Assembly (NCBI GenBank): GCA_963693365.1
Contig: CAVNZM010000008.1
Span: 1,054,001 to 1,118,000, forward strand
DNA length: 64,000 nt
Source of the DNA: Amoebidium appalachense
Taxonomy: Eukaryota; Ichthyosporea
Reading direction: 5' to 3'
Shown: piece by piece, positions 13,504 through 57,681 of the stretch
How positions within the stretch are numbered: the first letter of the stretch is position 1
Layout of the letters: every line of letters starts with the position of its first letter
Translations under genes and position numbers: made by a program
Notes under the pieces: model-generated
Databases searched by the model: none
What the model was told of the DNA's origin: nothing
The model's input: only the letters and a program-made list of their open reading frames with translations

Positions 13504-14863
13504 TGCAGCGTGACGTCAAGCAGTACAAGGCCTTCCTTCACAACCTCTGGTTCAAGCTGTATCGCCGTGAGACCCAAAACGATTCGTCTGGGTTCGAACA
13601 CGTGTTTGTGGGTGAGCACCGTGATGGCGAGGTAGGCAGACACCACGCACACACATGCACACACACACATGTGCATGTACATGTACATGTACATGGACAT
13701 GTACACGAATCTTACCTCGGCTAGCAGCCCCCATCCCCCCCCTTCCAGAAAAATCCCTGTACCCCGTTTACTGTTGAGGGCTGCAGTTCCTATCTTCTCT
13801 CATTCCTTTCCTCTTTCATCCATTCATGGATCGACTCATTTTCGTTTCTATCCCCCCCCCCCCCCCCTCCCCCCGCCCCCCCCCCCGGGTCTCCGTGTAC
13901 GTGCACATTGAGATGTCAAATCTTGCCTGTGAGTGTGCACATGCAAACATGCCAATTTTGTGTATGTGTGTGCCTGTGATGGGATATGGAAGTGCAATGG
14001 ATGAGCAGGCTAGAGGGTTGGGGCATGTGCCGAGCACAAGTGACAAATGCTGGTGTTTGATTGGCCGCAGGTCATTGGGTTCCACAACTGGATCCAGTTC
14101 TTCATCCAGGAAATGCACGGTACCCCCCCGCGCCCCCAAAACACAACAACACTGAGAGTAAGGTTGAAAGAGACGGAACACGTACACAGCTACCCACCCA
14201 CACGTTCAAGCAGACCCCCAAACTCACTTGCCGCCTTGCCAACGCGGCGCTTAGTTCAGCATGTCTACGTTATCTCGTCGGTGTTTTTAAGGGGGCAGGA
14301 TGAGAACACTGGGGAAGATATGTGTGTGGAGGTGGAGGTGGGCTTGGGGCTCTGTGGTTGGATGGGTGTTTTTTGGGGGGGGGGAGGACTGGTGAATGGA
14401 AGTTTTTCTTTTTGGGGGGGGGGGGGGGGGGGACGGGTGGGGATTCCACTACTCAGGCGCCCCCTCCCCTCCCCTGATGCATGGGGTGCTTATTATTGTG
14501 TATGGCGGCAGGCAAGGTCAACTACAAGGGTTTCATCTACCCCAAGCGCCGCAGTGAGCCCCTGGTATATCTCCCCCCCCCCCTCCCCCCTCTTTCTTTT
14601 TTGTCTTTCCTTTTTTCTTGGTGGTGATGGTGGTGGGCGGCGGGGGAGGGGGGGGGGGAGGGGGAAGAAAAAGAAAGAGGGGGGAGGGGGGGGGGGGGGG
14701 GGGGGGGGGAGAATCAGAAAGTTTGCATTTACACGACGTCTTTTCTCCTTTGCCCCCAAATGTTCTGTTTCTCTCCGGCTCCGGCAGGCTTTGCCCCGAG
14801 GCTGCAACCATCATGTTTATGCACGTGCATGGACATGGTTTTTTTTTTTTTTTTTTTTTTTGT

Positions 14864-14896
<33 letters not shown>

Positions 14897-15270
14897 CCTC
14901 TTTCATGTGCACTTTGTAGATTCACATCGTTTAATATTTACACGCTTTGCCCTTGTTGGTTTGGATTAGCTGGGTTTGTTGGTTGGTGTTGGTGCCAGTG
15001 TGCAAAATAGGAAATGGCCCCCCGGGGGGGGGGGGGGGGGGGGGGGGGAGGGAGGGGGGATATAGCTAACAGAACGACTGTGACAGCCCACGGACGAGAC
15101 CCGACTTGTGACGGCGCAATTTGATTGGGCGGGAGAGGGCAAGTCCATGTCTTCAATCCTCATGGGTGTCAGGTGATTGCCCCCTCCCTCCCCCCCTCCC
15201 CCCCTCCCCCCCCCCCCCCCCCCCCCACCGCCGCCACCACCTCCACCTCCTCCTCCTCGTCGTCGTCCGC

Positions 15271-15311
<41 letters not shown>

Positions 15312-15496
15312 GTTACGCACTTCCACAAAGCCAAACACGTGGTGTTCTGTCTGGCCGTGTAATGTGCCGGTTTTTTGTCTTACAGACAAATTGATATCTT
15401 CGACCCACCTCACCAAAAAAAAACACCCAGACTAATACATACATCCACAAGCATACACATACACAGACAGGCCTGAACACCACCACATTTATCAAA

Positions 15497-15534
<38 letters not shown>

Positions 15535-16882
15535 CACTTATGTATCGATTGCACCTAACCGTGAAGGGATTCACTTCATTTCCCGTCGAACATCCCCTTT
15601 CTCGTCCTCACTCCCCGCTCTTTTTGCAGTGTAGATTTCACCTTTAAATTTATACCCTCCCCCTTCAGCCCCCCTTCCCCCCCTTCGCGATTCCCCCCTG
15701 CCAACCACCACCACAGCCATGTCCTATTATCCCGTGACCTGCCCCCTCCCCTCCCCCCCCCCCCCCCCCTCCCGCCCTACTTCTCCTACCTTCCAGAACG
15801 CAGATACATGGGCAACGGTGCACACGGTAACACACATTCACACCTCACCTAAACACACACACACGCACACACACACACACACACATGTACAGCCCCGAGT
15901 TTGAGCTAGCGCTATACACTCTATGCTTTGTGCTCGGGCAGACCGACAACCATATGGAGCTGGACGGCTACGACATCAACGTCAAGGTGTGTGTGTTTGG
16001 GGGGGGGGGGGGGGGGAGGGGGGGGGATGGGCGGAGCAAAATGTGGTGGGGGATCAGAGGAAGGGGAGGTTGCAGATACCAAAGAGGGAGGAGGTGGGTC
16101 GGAGGGGGGGGGAGGGGGAGAGAGAGGGAAGGAAGGGGGGACGGGAGGGGGGGAGGGGGGGGAAGGAAGGGGGAGTTTGGGGGGGGGGGGGGGGGGGGGG
16201 GGGGAGGGAGGATTGGTCCTTGCACACTGAGTATGTTGGTGCTTTTTGGAGAAAGGGAAAGGGGAGAGGGGAGGGTGGGAGCTTGGTGACACTGGGTTTG
16301 GACCTTTTGTTATGTTTTAGCTAAGGGTGTGAGGGGTGTGAGGGGGGGGGGGGGGGGGGTCACGGAGGTTTGCACTTTTGAGAACCTGGGTGTTGAATCT
16401 TATAGTGTGTTATTATATAACAGGGGAAACGAAGAAGAGAGGTGCCCGGATGATAAGTAGTCCACGGGTCTGGTGGTGGTGGTGACGGCGGCGGTGGGGA
16501 TGGTGGTGATTGTGTGTGGGTGGGTGGGTGGGTGGTGGTGGTGGTGGTGGTGGGGGGGGGGGGGGGGGGGGGGGGGGGGAAGGGGGGGAGACCCACACCT
16601 CTAGGTTCAACCCAATGAACTGAAGCTTACGTTTATGGGGAGGACCCCACCTGTTCTTTCCCCTCCATGCTTCAGAGATCATAAAACACTACACACACCT
16701 ACACATGCATCATGCGACACACTAACACACACACACGCACACATACATACACAAACATACATACATTCACTCGCTCACTCACTCAAATATTCACTCACTC
16801 AGCTACACTTACTCACTCACGGACACACCCACACCCACCCACCCACATGCACACGCGCACACACACACACACGCACACACAG

Positions 16883-16951
<69 letters not shown>

Positions 16952-17004
16952 GCCACCGTATTGGCCAGGACCGCATCGGCTCGTGCTACCCCATTGCCGA
17001 GTAA
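10089..17004 (+). CDS. EndoU (XendoU) family endoribonuclease
   Basis: Poly(U)-type endoribonuclease domain protein of about 278 residues. Exons: 10089-10220, 10766-10882, 11865-11993, 13509-13631, 14071-14119, 14512-14564, 15087-15172, 15893-15986, 16951-17004 (TAA stop). All introns are GT-AG and all phases agree. Family landmarks are [66 protein letters not shown] and [13 protein letters not shown]. Aligned with the known catalytic His-His-Lys of the Xenopus enzyme, the triad falls at about His157, His172 and Lys220, so activity is expected. No signal peptide is present from this ATG; an AG six bases before it suggests an upstream exon that could alter the N-terminus. The last intron starts in GT repeats and ends in a (CA)n run supplying the acceptor. 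A plausible AATAAA lies at 17234. Confidence 0.94.
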
Positions 17005-17819
17005 CTTACTCCCATATACACCGGCATAAAGGCCAGACTGGAATTGCTTTCTTACCGAATTACCGACTGAAGTGCACCGGAGTTAAACTCACAACCACAC
17101 ATAAACAAATACTTATAATATTGTATACATCGTCAGCATTATAGATAATCACACTAGATAGGTACTCAATCAATCAACCTATCACCATACACTACATGGT
17201 GGTGTGCTAAAATAACTTCCACTCAGGCATTATAATAAATCATCTGCTTCGTGATAATAAGGTCCTGTTATATAGAATAATAATATGCACATGAATGCAT
17301 GTTTATTCGCATTCGGTGGCGCCTTGTACTGAAGAGTAGCGTGCATATACATTCGACAGAGTTAACATTGGTATGTGGATCCGAGATGGCTTTCGAATAC
17401 AACCGAACTCTGAATTTTAAAGATGATATGTCTCAATAATAATGGCTGTCCCAACCCCTACGTCAGACTTTACCCAAGAGATGGTTTTCGAAAAAAAACT
17501 GAACTCTGAAATTTAATGATATGTCTCAATAATAATGGCTGTCCCGACCCCTACATCAGACTTTACCCAACCATACATATATTCCTTTGGCATAATTGTG
17601 TGTGCGCGCTGTGCATGCCATATATATATGGGTTTCTTGTGTCATACACATGTAATATCATCGGAGTGTTCGATACTATGCCACACTGTGTGCCTGTTTA
17701 ATCTGCTTGTCTGTGTGCAATGGACGTGAAGCTTGATGTGCTATAGAAGTTTGGGCGCACAAAAAAAAAGTTTTTATAAAACAGCAAATGAAGTAGGAAT
17801 ATGGTGGTTTTGTGTATGT

Positions 17820-17867
<48 letters not shown>

Positions 17868-17974
17868 CCATACGGGCCATGGCTTGTGGACTTAAATGAT
17901 TGCGGCGCACGTGTGTCACTGTCGGATGCGACACTGCATGCGTGATGCTGAGCATATGTGTGTGTGCCTGTGTT

Positions 17975-18023
<49 letters not shown>

Positions 18024-18339
18024 CTGTGTGTGTGTGTTTTGTGTGTGTGCGCGCGCGCCCACGTGCACGTGTGCGTGTGCTGTGTGCGTGTGTGCACGTG
18101 TGTCTCTGATTGCACGAGTACTTGGGTCCGGCAATAGAAAAAATGGAAGTTTTAGCCGCCACTCATGCCAGGACGTTCACTCAGATCTCAAGTTCTTTCA
18201 GATGGGAAAAAAACAACAAAAAAAACCACGGCTGCCTGAGAACAAGTTGAAGTGCGCCTGTTTCTGTACTTGTACCACTGACTAACACGTACTGACGTGT
18301 TGCCGCACGTGCGACGTTTTAACATCTACTTAGGCGGCT

Positions 18340-18370
<31 letters not shown>

Positions 18371-18935
18371 GGTGACACCGCCTCAGTAGGTGGTAGTACC
18401 ACTGACTGCAGTCAGCAATAATGATGGTGGGGTCTGTGCGGATAGCCGAATTTCGCCGGGAGCCATCTGGTGTGAGCGGCCAATCGCACACCCCCGCATT
18501 TGTGATCTGTGATATCTATAAGTATGTATACGTCACCGTTGCGGTGCGGCTCGTATTTTAGCGCGGTATACGTGTACAGTAGAGCCGGTAACGCAGAGCT
18601 TTATGCTTATATGACAGCAACTAGAGACATGAGGTGTAGCATACTATACAGCTGGCATAGGGCGTAGGCAGAAGGTTTATTGTGCCTGACTTGGTGTGGC
18701 AGTAGGCTAGGCCAGAGCAGTGCAGAACAAGCAGAGAGCCAACAGTAGTGGACAGCACACACAAGTGGGGCCAACAGGTCGGCACTTACGCAAACAGCTG
18801 GTCAGCTGCCGTGTGCCCAGTTAGGGTGTGCGTGGTCCAAGGCACATACCCTGCAGAAGGGGTCGGTGACCCACCCCCCAGGCCGCCTGTCCGGGTTCCT
18901 GTGTCTGCGCACAGCCCCAGCGGGCCAAGGGCACA
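17005..18935. other. spacer between EndoU and CUL1
   Basis: Contains the EndoU 3' region, an imperfect tandem duplication (17382-17571), GT repeats at 17830-17865 and 17980-18021, a 29-base A run at 18342-18370 and a CCAAT sequence near 18479 that could belong to the CUL1 promoter. No other gene is supported. Confidence 0.5.
17382..17571. repeat. imperfect tandem duplication of about 95 bp
   Basis: Both halves share GAACTCTGAA, ATGATATGTCTCAATAATAA and TGGCTGTCCC followed by matching flanks. They differ by scattered substitutions and small indels. Confidence 0.85.
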
Positions 18936-29110
<10,175 letters not shown>

Positions 29111-30111
29111 TTGCTATTTGCTTATGTACATATTGGCCGTTGAATGGGTGTGCGTGTGCAAATTTGCCGTGCACGTGCGTGCTTGGCTATGCTCACTGAA
29201 CAGCAACAACTGCCCACCCTTCCCTCATTTGGGTGTCGAATGTTATGCGAACGTAGCTTAGTTGTGGCAATGTGATATGGAAAATGGTCTTTTGCAGGGA
29301 ACAGTGGTGGCTGGTGTGTACGCTGCAGAATGCAAAGATATATATGAGGGTTACACCTGTGTGTGACCCATTGCCAGGTTGTCAGGCAATGCAGGCATAC
29401 ATGGCACGTCTGGTAAACGGACAACTCTCAGTGAGCTACATGTAGTATGCGATGGCGAAAATGTGCCTGCGCTTGCACATGTGTGTGTGTGTGTGTGTGT
29501 GTGTGCGTGCATGCGCACAGACACACACACACACACACTCACTCACTCACTCACTCACTCACTCACACACATCATAAGCACGTACTCAATTTTGTATGAA
29601 GTGTGCCATATGCACACAACTGCAACATTATTATGTAGCATATCGACGTCACAAAGAACACTGTGTGTGCGTGTGTCACGGTGTGTGCGTGTGCGTGTGT
29701 GTTTGAGTGTGTGTGTCTGTGTCTGTGTCTGTGTCTGTGTCTGTGTGTGTGTGTGTGCGCGCGTGTGTGGGACTACATGTGTATGTGTTCTTGCAGCGAT
29801 GCCAACACACGGTGCAGCACTTGGTGGTGCCTGTCCATAGATCTCTTGGTTGGCCTATATAAGAAAAGAACAGATGCACATAAAGGCATTCGAACATGCT
29901 AGGAAAAGGGGTTGAGGGTCGACGTCGACGTCGTGCACGAAATACGGTACGGGGGGAGGGGGGAAGGGAGCTCGAGCCGCGGGGAGGGGGGGGGGGCCGG
30001 GGGGGGGGGGGGGGGGTTAGAAGTGGGCACTCTGGTTGATAGTATAGCAATGGTCCTTACAGTGAGAGATCCCAGGATGCGCAGAGAGGGAGGCCTCTGT
30101 AGCAGCTCCTC

Positions 30112-30640
30112 CAGCCCGGAGATATTGATATTAAGCAGGGAGATATATGCCATATCACCCGAGGCCGGAGATACTAGTATTTAGCAGGGAGATAGATGGC
30201 ATATATCCCCCGAGGCCGGAGAAATTAAGCAGGGTGATGTATGGCATATCCCCCGAGAGATGGGGATACATATATAGCATATCCCCCTGCCTGACTAGGG
30301 CGGAAAATTTAAGGCATATCCCCCGAGGGAGGGGAGATATATATGGCACATCCCCGAAGGAGGGAGATATGTGGCATATCCCCCTACCTGAACTAGGGAG
30401 GGAGATATGTGGTATATCCCCCTACCTGAACTAGGGAGGGAGATATGTGGCATATCCCCCTACCTGAACTAGGGAGGGAGATATGTGGTATATCCCCTAT
30501 CTGAACTAGGGAGGGAGATATGGGGCATATCCCCCTACCTGAACTAGGCCTAGGGAGGCAGATATGGGGCATATCCCCCTACCTGAACTAGGGAGGGAGA
30601 TATATATGGCAAATCTCCCTGCCTGGCTCTCCGGGGGCCG
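30112..30640. repeat. 38-bp palindromic satellite
   Basis: Units of about 38 bp contain GGAGATATG, a short loop and CATATCCCC, so each can fold on itself. Copies from about 30380 to 30600 are regular; those upstream are more diverged and of variable length. Confidence 0.9.
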
Positions 30641-30703
30641 CAGGGAAAGGGGTCGATATCTTGCCCTGGTTGCCGTAGGTAGCCTAGAGAAGGGGAAGGA
30701 AAA

Positions 30704-30705
30704 CT

Positions 30706-30761
<56 letters not shown>

Positions 30762-30816
30762 TGACACACACACACACACACACTGTGACACACACACACA
30801 CACACACACACACTGT

Positions 30817-30893
<77 letters not shown>

Positions 30894-30918
30894 TGACACA
30901 CACACACACACACACTGT

Positions 30919-30969
<51 letters not shown>

Positions 30970-31024
30970 TGACACACACACACACACACACTGTGACACA
31001 CACACACACACACACACACACTGT

Positions 31025-31071
<47 letters not shown>

Positions 31072-31072
31072 T

Positions 31073-31113
<41 letters not shown>

Positions 31114-31160
31114 TGACACACACACACACACACACACTGTGACACACACACACACACTGT

Positions 31161-31193
<33 letters not shown>

Positions 31194-31194
31194 T

Positions 31195-31239
<45 letters not shown>

Positions 31240-31240
31240 T

Positions 31241-31277
<37 letters not shown>

Positions 31278-31278
31278 T

Positions 31279-31315
<37 letters not shown>

Positions 31316-31316
31316 T

Positions 31317-31367
<51 letters not shown>

Positions 31368-31397
31368 TGACACACACACACACACACACACACACAC
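30704..31397. repeat. (CA)n array with about 17 CTGTGA interruptions
   Basis: CA runs of 8-60 bases are separated again and again by the same hexamer CTGTGA. This points to expansion of a compound unit and not random decay of a CA run. Confidence 0.95.
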
Positions 31398-32023
31398 GTA
31401 CACGATTGTTACTGCAGCGTACATGCACACCATGCACTCATATGGTGCCTCACAAAACTGCACACACAGTGAGACATATCATGCACTGGGAAAACCCTTT
31501 CATCACCCAGATAGTCGGATCAACCCAGATAACGTCACATTATCAGTTGCCAATTTGCACATTCGTTTGTATAAAACTCAAAAAAAAAAAAAAAAAAAAA
31601 AGTAGGAATATGGTTGGATGCGCCAGGCACCCATCTGATATTTTCAAAAGTTGCTTACACACAAGCACCAGCAGTAGTGCTAGTCCGTTTTTTTATCCAT
31701 TTAAGAATAAGACATCTATGTCCAAAAGGGAAAGAAAACGAAGCAACAATGAACACTTACTTAGTACTAGGGGAAGGACACCGGTTTCAGGAGCAAACAT
31801 CAGCTACATGCATGTTCTATAGTTGGTGCTTTGAATACATCAAAAAGAACCAAGAAGCATGACTCACAGCATCGGAGGAATGCCGATTACACATAGAAAC
31901 TCCGTTCAGAAACATCGTCACTCCCTATCTACACTGCAAGAGATGTTCAGGCAACGGGATATACGATGTTCGAGATATCACGACACTACTAAAAAACAAT
32001 CAAATTAAAACACGGAGAGCTGT

Positions 32024-32077
<54 letters not shown>

Positions 32078-32480
32078 TGGAGTTCACAAGACAAAAACAA
32101 CGTTTGAGACTGGGAAGAGAGGGTGTAAGTGCTCATGTTTGCATGCATAGGCTTGGTTTTCGATTGCTTTTGGGCACGGTTTCTGTGTACATAACCACAA
32201 CGCGTATTTTCTAAGCAATTACTCACCTTATCACTATAAACAGGGTGTGTGCAGGCCTGGGTGGAATGGAGGATGTGTGTGTGCGCTCGTGTGTGTGCAC
32301 ACGTGTGTCTGCGAGTGTGTATGTGCCCGGGCCGACGTGTGTGTGTGGGTGGGTGTTTGGGTGTGCATGTGTGTGCGCGCGTGCATGTCCGCATGTGTGT
32401 GTGCGGGTGCGTGTGTGTGTGTGTGCGTGCGCGCATGTGCATGTCAACACGAAGCATAGCATGGTGCCTAAAGAAAACAA

Positions 32481-38173
<5,693 letters not shown>

Positions 38174-38553
38174 GGTGCGTGTCGGGGGTGGTGGTGCGTG
38201 CTATTGCTTTGGGCGTGTCTGTGTTCCCTCGCCGAGTTGTGCGCGCCACTGCCCGCGCGTGTGTGTGTGTGTCTATGTGTGTGCGTGTGTTTGTGTGCGT
38301 ACATGTGCACGAGACTATAGATGGCCGTGGTACATGTGCCTGAACAACCGATCTCCAGTGATCGGACTCCAGGGGTCCTTGATATTCCATCCCGGAAGTT
38401 GGTCGTCACATTGCGTATTTATATGATTTTCACACAGTGTTCAGGTATCTCAGTATGCACTTGTTACTGGATAACTCGTGAAGTTTTTTATTGTCTTCTC
38501 AGTATGCCGTGCGTACTTGTCATATCTTTCCGTCGAATAAATCCAGTCAAAAG

Positions 38554-38597
<44 letters not shown>

Positions 38598-39214
38598 CCC
38601 AAGTTCAAGGCATTCCCATGATGCAATTTTCGAGATCGCCCACCCAAGCTTACATCAAGGGAGACCCTGCCCCCATGTTAACGTTGTTTTCTCTTCAAAA
38701 AAGTTTCTAGTTTCCCCTCCCGTGCACTCTGTATGTTCGTACATGCATGTTGATCGCAGCATTTTGGCTGTTGCTTTTTCTTTAAGTGTATTTTTCAAAC
38801 ATATATTTATTGGGACAGTATTGGTATTGTGCCCAGGGGGTTGCCAACATGATCACGGTGCGTGATATATCCTATATGATTTTTCTATTGTAGGGGGAGT
38901 GTTGTGGTGCACAGTGTTCGTTCACGTGTTTTGTGTGCGCTGTGTACGTGTACACACATGTAAATCAGGTTACTGTGTGTGCACGTGTGTACACAACTGA
39001 GTGCACCATTGTGTTATATGTGGGTTACATGTGTTTGTGTTCTGCACTGTGTACCAATATGGGCTTGGTATTTGTGTGGTCAGGTTTGCGTGCACATGTG
39101 CACGTGTATGTGTGTGTGTGTGTTGTGGCTGTGCCACGGCGTGCATGTGTGTGCGCTCACGTAGCAGTGTGTAGGGGTGGGGGTGGAGGGTGTGTGTGTG
39201 TATGTGTGTGTGTG

Positions 39215-39251
<37 letters not shown>

Positions 39252-39645
39252 TGAAATTTTGCACTGTATCTTATCCCAGCACCAACCAGTCGTGTGCCCA
39301 TATATGGTTATTATTGGGTGTCGGAGATCCATGTCACCACACACTCCTGCTCCAAAATAGCTTCATATGTTATTAATAGATTACACCAACTACCGCGCAG
39401 CATCCTGCCTCTTGGTTAAATTTTAACGTGTACGTCCTATTGGGTGGATGTTACTACGGCCATTGCCCATTGGCTGTTACAGATATTGTAAAAAGGGGCC
39501 GGAAAGGCATGTATTAGCCATAAAGCCCCTTCTACTAAAAAGGAACCACATCCATAAAAACAAAAAAAAATCCGATGGTGTGCGTATCATAGTCCGTGTG
39601 GCTGTATGCGCGTGTGTGAGTGAGTGTCAGTGAGGGTATGTGTTT

Positions 39646-39682
<37 letters not shown>

Positions 39683-40095
39683 TGTGTGTGACACTATAAA
39701 AGAGTTGTGCTACCTTGTGATCCACTAAATCTCTCGCTAAGCACGAAAAAACCACTTGTCACCTGTATGATTGTGTTCTGATATGAACGTAAAATCACGT
39801 GTGTGTGTGTGTGCACAGAAGTTCTTACGCACCTTCGTCTCTGTTCTAGTGCTCACAAACTAATCTTGACGTATTTGAAACCTCATCTCGCACTAGGCAT
39901 CCACTACCATATTTCTACCCTGCACACTGCATTATCCCTCTTGATTTCTACGTCAACTCGTCTCCCCCCCTCTCCCTCCCCCCTCCCCCCCCCCCCCCCC
40001 CCCCCACACCCACACACACACCCACACCCACCCTTCCTTCCTCCGCCCCTTCCCACCACCACCACACACACACAAACCCCTCACCCGCCCATTAA
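38174..40095. other. spacer downstream of the channel gene
   Basis: Contains an AATAAA at 38536 followed by a 45-base A tract (38551-38595), GT repeats near 39100-39215 and 39650-39680, a G tract at 39217-39250 and a C tract near 39985-40004. No gene is supported. The 3' end of the channel gene and the promoter of the METTL9-like gene should be here. Confidence 0.5.
38536..38595 (+). other. polyadenylation signal followed by A45 tract
   Basis: AATAAA lies about 10 bases before a run of about 45 A. This could be the tail of a retroposed transcript, although no recognisable parent sequence is seen upstream. Confidence 0.45.
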
Positions 40096-50237
<10,142 letters not shown>

Positions 50238-52221
50238 TTTCTTGTGGCTCTTTTTGATGTTGAAGGAAATTAAATGAGAGAATAGAAAGAAACAAGTAGA
50301 GCTGGGTGTAACAAACGGGCTTTAAGATGGGCCCATCAGCTTCTATAGCATGGCGTCTGCCTGTGGATGTATGCGAAAAAAACAAAGGGGAATACCCCTC
50401 TAGAAAAAAGGAATGGGCTGAGCGTTTTAATTATGCATACAGGAAGGCTGGCCCAACGCCGCTGGAGTAGAATTTCCTGCTGTGAAGGCTTTTTTTTCCG
50501 TGTCGGTAACCTCTTTTAGGAGGTGGCAGCTGAGGGTCACAGTCAAGAAAGGGTGGTTTGTCGCCGTGTTGTAGTTGAAGCACAAAGATGAAGGAATGAA
50601 TGTGCATCGGTTCTTTGCACGTCGGTTCTTTGCACCGGAAAAGGAAAAAGGTGACCTCAAATGGGTTTACATAGGATTCCGGCTGTAAAGCGCCGTATGT
50701 TCGTCCCGTTTCCTGGGAAACACCCTCCAGCAAAGGGGTGCGAGTTGGATGTCTGTTGCACCAATTCGCATACGGCGCCTTCAAAGTGTGTGCGAAGTTG
50801 GTCAAAGAAAAAAGGAGACCCCCATGAAAAAATAAATCTACCTCGAACGATAGGTCATTAACGAGAAACTGTGTTAGACAAGCCTGTGTGTGTTTCTGTT
50901 GTGTATAAAATAAAATAAAATTAAACAGGGAAAAATTTCTACGAACAGACACTAGTATCGTTCCCTCTTGGCACCCTGTGGTGACGGTCAGCCGCGGCCG
51001 GCCGCGGCCGCGGCCGCGCAGCCCAGAACAGAGAGGTGCATGCATGTGGATAAAAATCACGAATGGAATGTAGGAAGATCTTGTGTGGGAGCGATTCGGG
51101 TCACCTATGTAGGCCTCTGACCCTTTGCCGAGGCACGAGAGATATACTTGACTCTCTGCCAAATTTGTTATAATTGATGTAGTTTATAGCTCATTATATG
51201 TGATTATTTTATTGTTTTACACTTGGATTTTTATGAGGCTTTCATTTTCTGCATGATGTTATAGTCTAAAAGGCGAGCTAGTATTGCATGCTTATAGGTG
51301 TACATGTTGACGATCCACCCGACTCACATTCCACAACTACTTCTAATTATCCTTATCCCCTAGACTTTGATAACGTTCACGCTGCAGAAAGTTGTCGGAG
51401 CTTTTCTGATATCATCCGCGCCAATCATTATCATATTAATATATTTACCAACAGCTTTAGTGCTTTACAAAAAATAATCCTACTGTTGCGTTATGATTTA
51501 GTCTAGTACTATAGGCTCTCAAAATTAGTGTGTTCAAGGCGTTGTCTGTCCAAACTTTGACATTTGAGGGAAACTGTTGATTTAACCCCCCCATGTTTTA
51601 AGTCTAGTAGGTTATTTCTATGGCGCGATTTGGTTGGCTGAATCGGCACCACTCTGATGTCACAAAAAGCAAAACAGCCAAAACAAAGGGTTGCTGCGTT
51701 GTGCTTCGAAAACTTGCTCTCAGAGTCCAACCCCCATGTGTATACGGTGCATTTATTACATGTGTCCTGTAAAGAAACACGTTGGTTTTATGAGGATGCA
51801 CGCAGAACTTACTTTATAGCTCGCCATACATAGAAAATAAGCGAAGCGGAAACAGCAACAAAACCATACGTAGCCACCTTTTCCTATACATTTGCATGAT
51901 AGCAATTTGTTGTGCCCTTCTCTGAGTTGCCCTGTGGCAGGAGTTGAGACCCAGGTGTTCCTCGAAGAGGTTTATGCCTAAACTCAATTGAAAAAACGTT
52001 GTAAGCAAACAGTATGCTGATAGATTTGTCCCCTTTTACAGCACATCTCTAGGCACCCTAGGCTGGACTATAATTCAGTTTGCACAGTGCGGTCATCTTC
52101 GTCACATCAGGATCTAACCGCTTTACAAACTGTCCTGTACTAAAAAACGGGTTTACACAACTCAAATTGCCCTGTCCTATAACAAGCACACTCCTCACAA
52201 CCCCACCGTCACCTTTCTGCC
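50238..52221. other. divergent spacer between channel and transporter genes
   Basis: Mostly unique sequence that should hold both promoters. It includes a GC-only palindromic block (50991-51018) and an AT-rich stretch (51160-51300). A 243-codon minus-strand frame (51162-50431) and a 72-codon plus-strand frame (51288-51506) are open but show no recognisable domain; the first overlaps the likely promoter of the channel gene. Confidence 0.5.
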
Positions 52222-57039
<4,818 letters not shown>

Positions 57040-57589
57040 GAAGTGGTGTGATTGTACAAGTATTGATTTAGTCATGAGTTTGAGCTTCGTAATACTCGGA
57101 ATAGCAAATGTCCAGAAATATAGTTAGTCGAATTGGTCAATTTTCTGCGTGTTGATGCATAGCGGATGCCATACTTCGAAATCGATGTACATAGATTCAA
57201 TGCTAGGAGTTTATATGTATGCTCATTGTGTAGCATATTCGAGAATTCTGTATAGCCTGGAACAGCTGCTGTGTGTTGCTCATTTCAGACAGGCCAGTAA
57301 GTATTGCTATTTTCAGAAAGGTTTGCACATATCTTGTGTACGTACGAAGGGCACCAGTGGTTGCGACCTATAAATGGCAACAAAAAACCGGGTGTTTGCT
57401 GCAACAGCTGTAATCGTGATGATTGAAATGGAAATGAAACCATTGAAAAAATTTAAAGTTGGTCACATGTCGTCTGTCCGGTGCCAACGATGCCAGATCG
57501 ATGCATGGCTGGAACTTATTTCACGCATGCCGCCCTAGGTTACATGCTTCGAGTAATTCGTGAACACCCAGGCCCACGAAGATAATCAT

Positions 57590-57591
<2 letters not shown>

Positions 57592-57681
<90 letters not shown>

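Larger units (their letters stand above)
29111..32480. other. spacer between CUL1 and METTL9-like gene
   Basis: Convergent 3' ends with no gene recognised. Contents: TG/TCTGTG repeats (29660-29770), CA/CACT repeats (29520-29570), a palindromic satellite (30112-30640), a CA/CTGTGA array (30704-31397), an A run at 31580-31602, and GT/G tracts at 32022-32076 and 32270-32445. The part 31400-32020 is unique sequence with only short unremarkable frames. Confidence 0.55.

Noticed and set aside
18300-18420. Possible tRNA or small RNA near the A tract
   Set aside because: Short complementary segments are visible, but no cloverleaf or conserved box sequences could be assembled.
30704-31397. CRISPR-like array
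   Set aside because: The regular interruptions separate CA repeats, not unique spacers, and the genome is eukaryotic.
50431-51162. 243-codon minus-strand frame
   Set aside because: Unique sequence and open, but it has no recognisable domain or motif and overlaps the likely channel gene promoter; kept as a note in the spacer entry.
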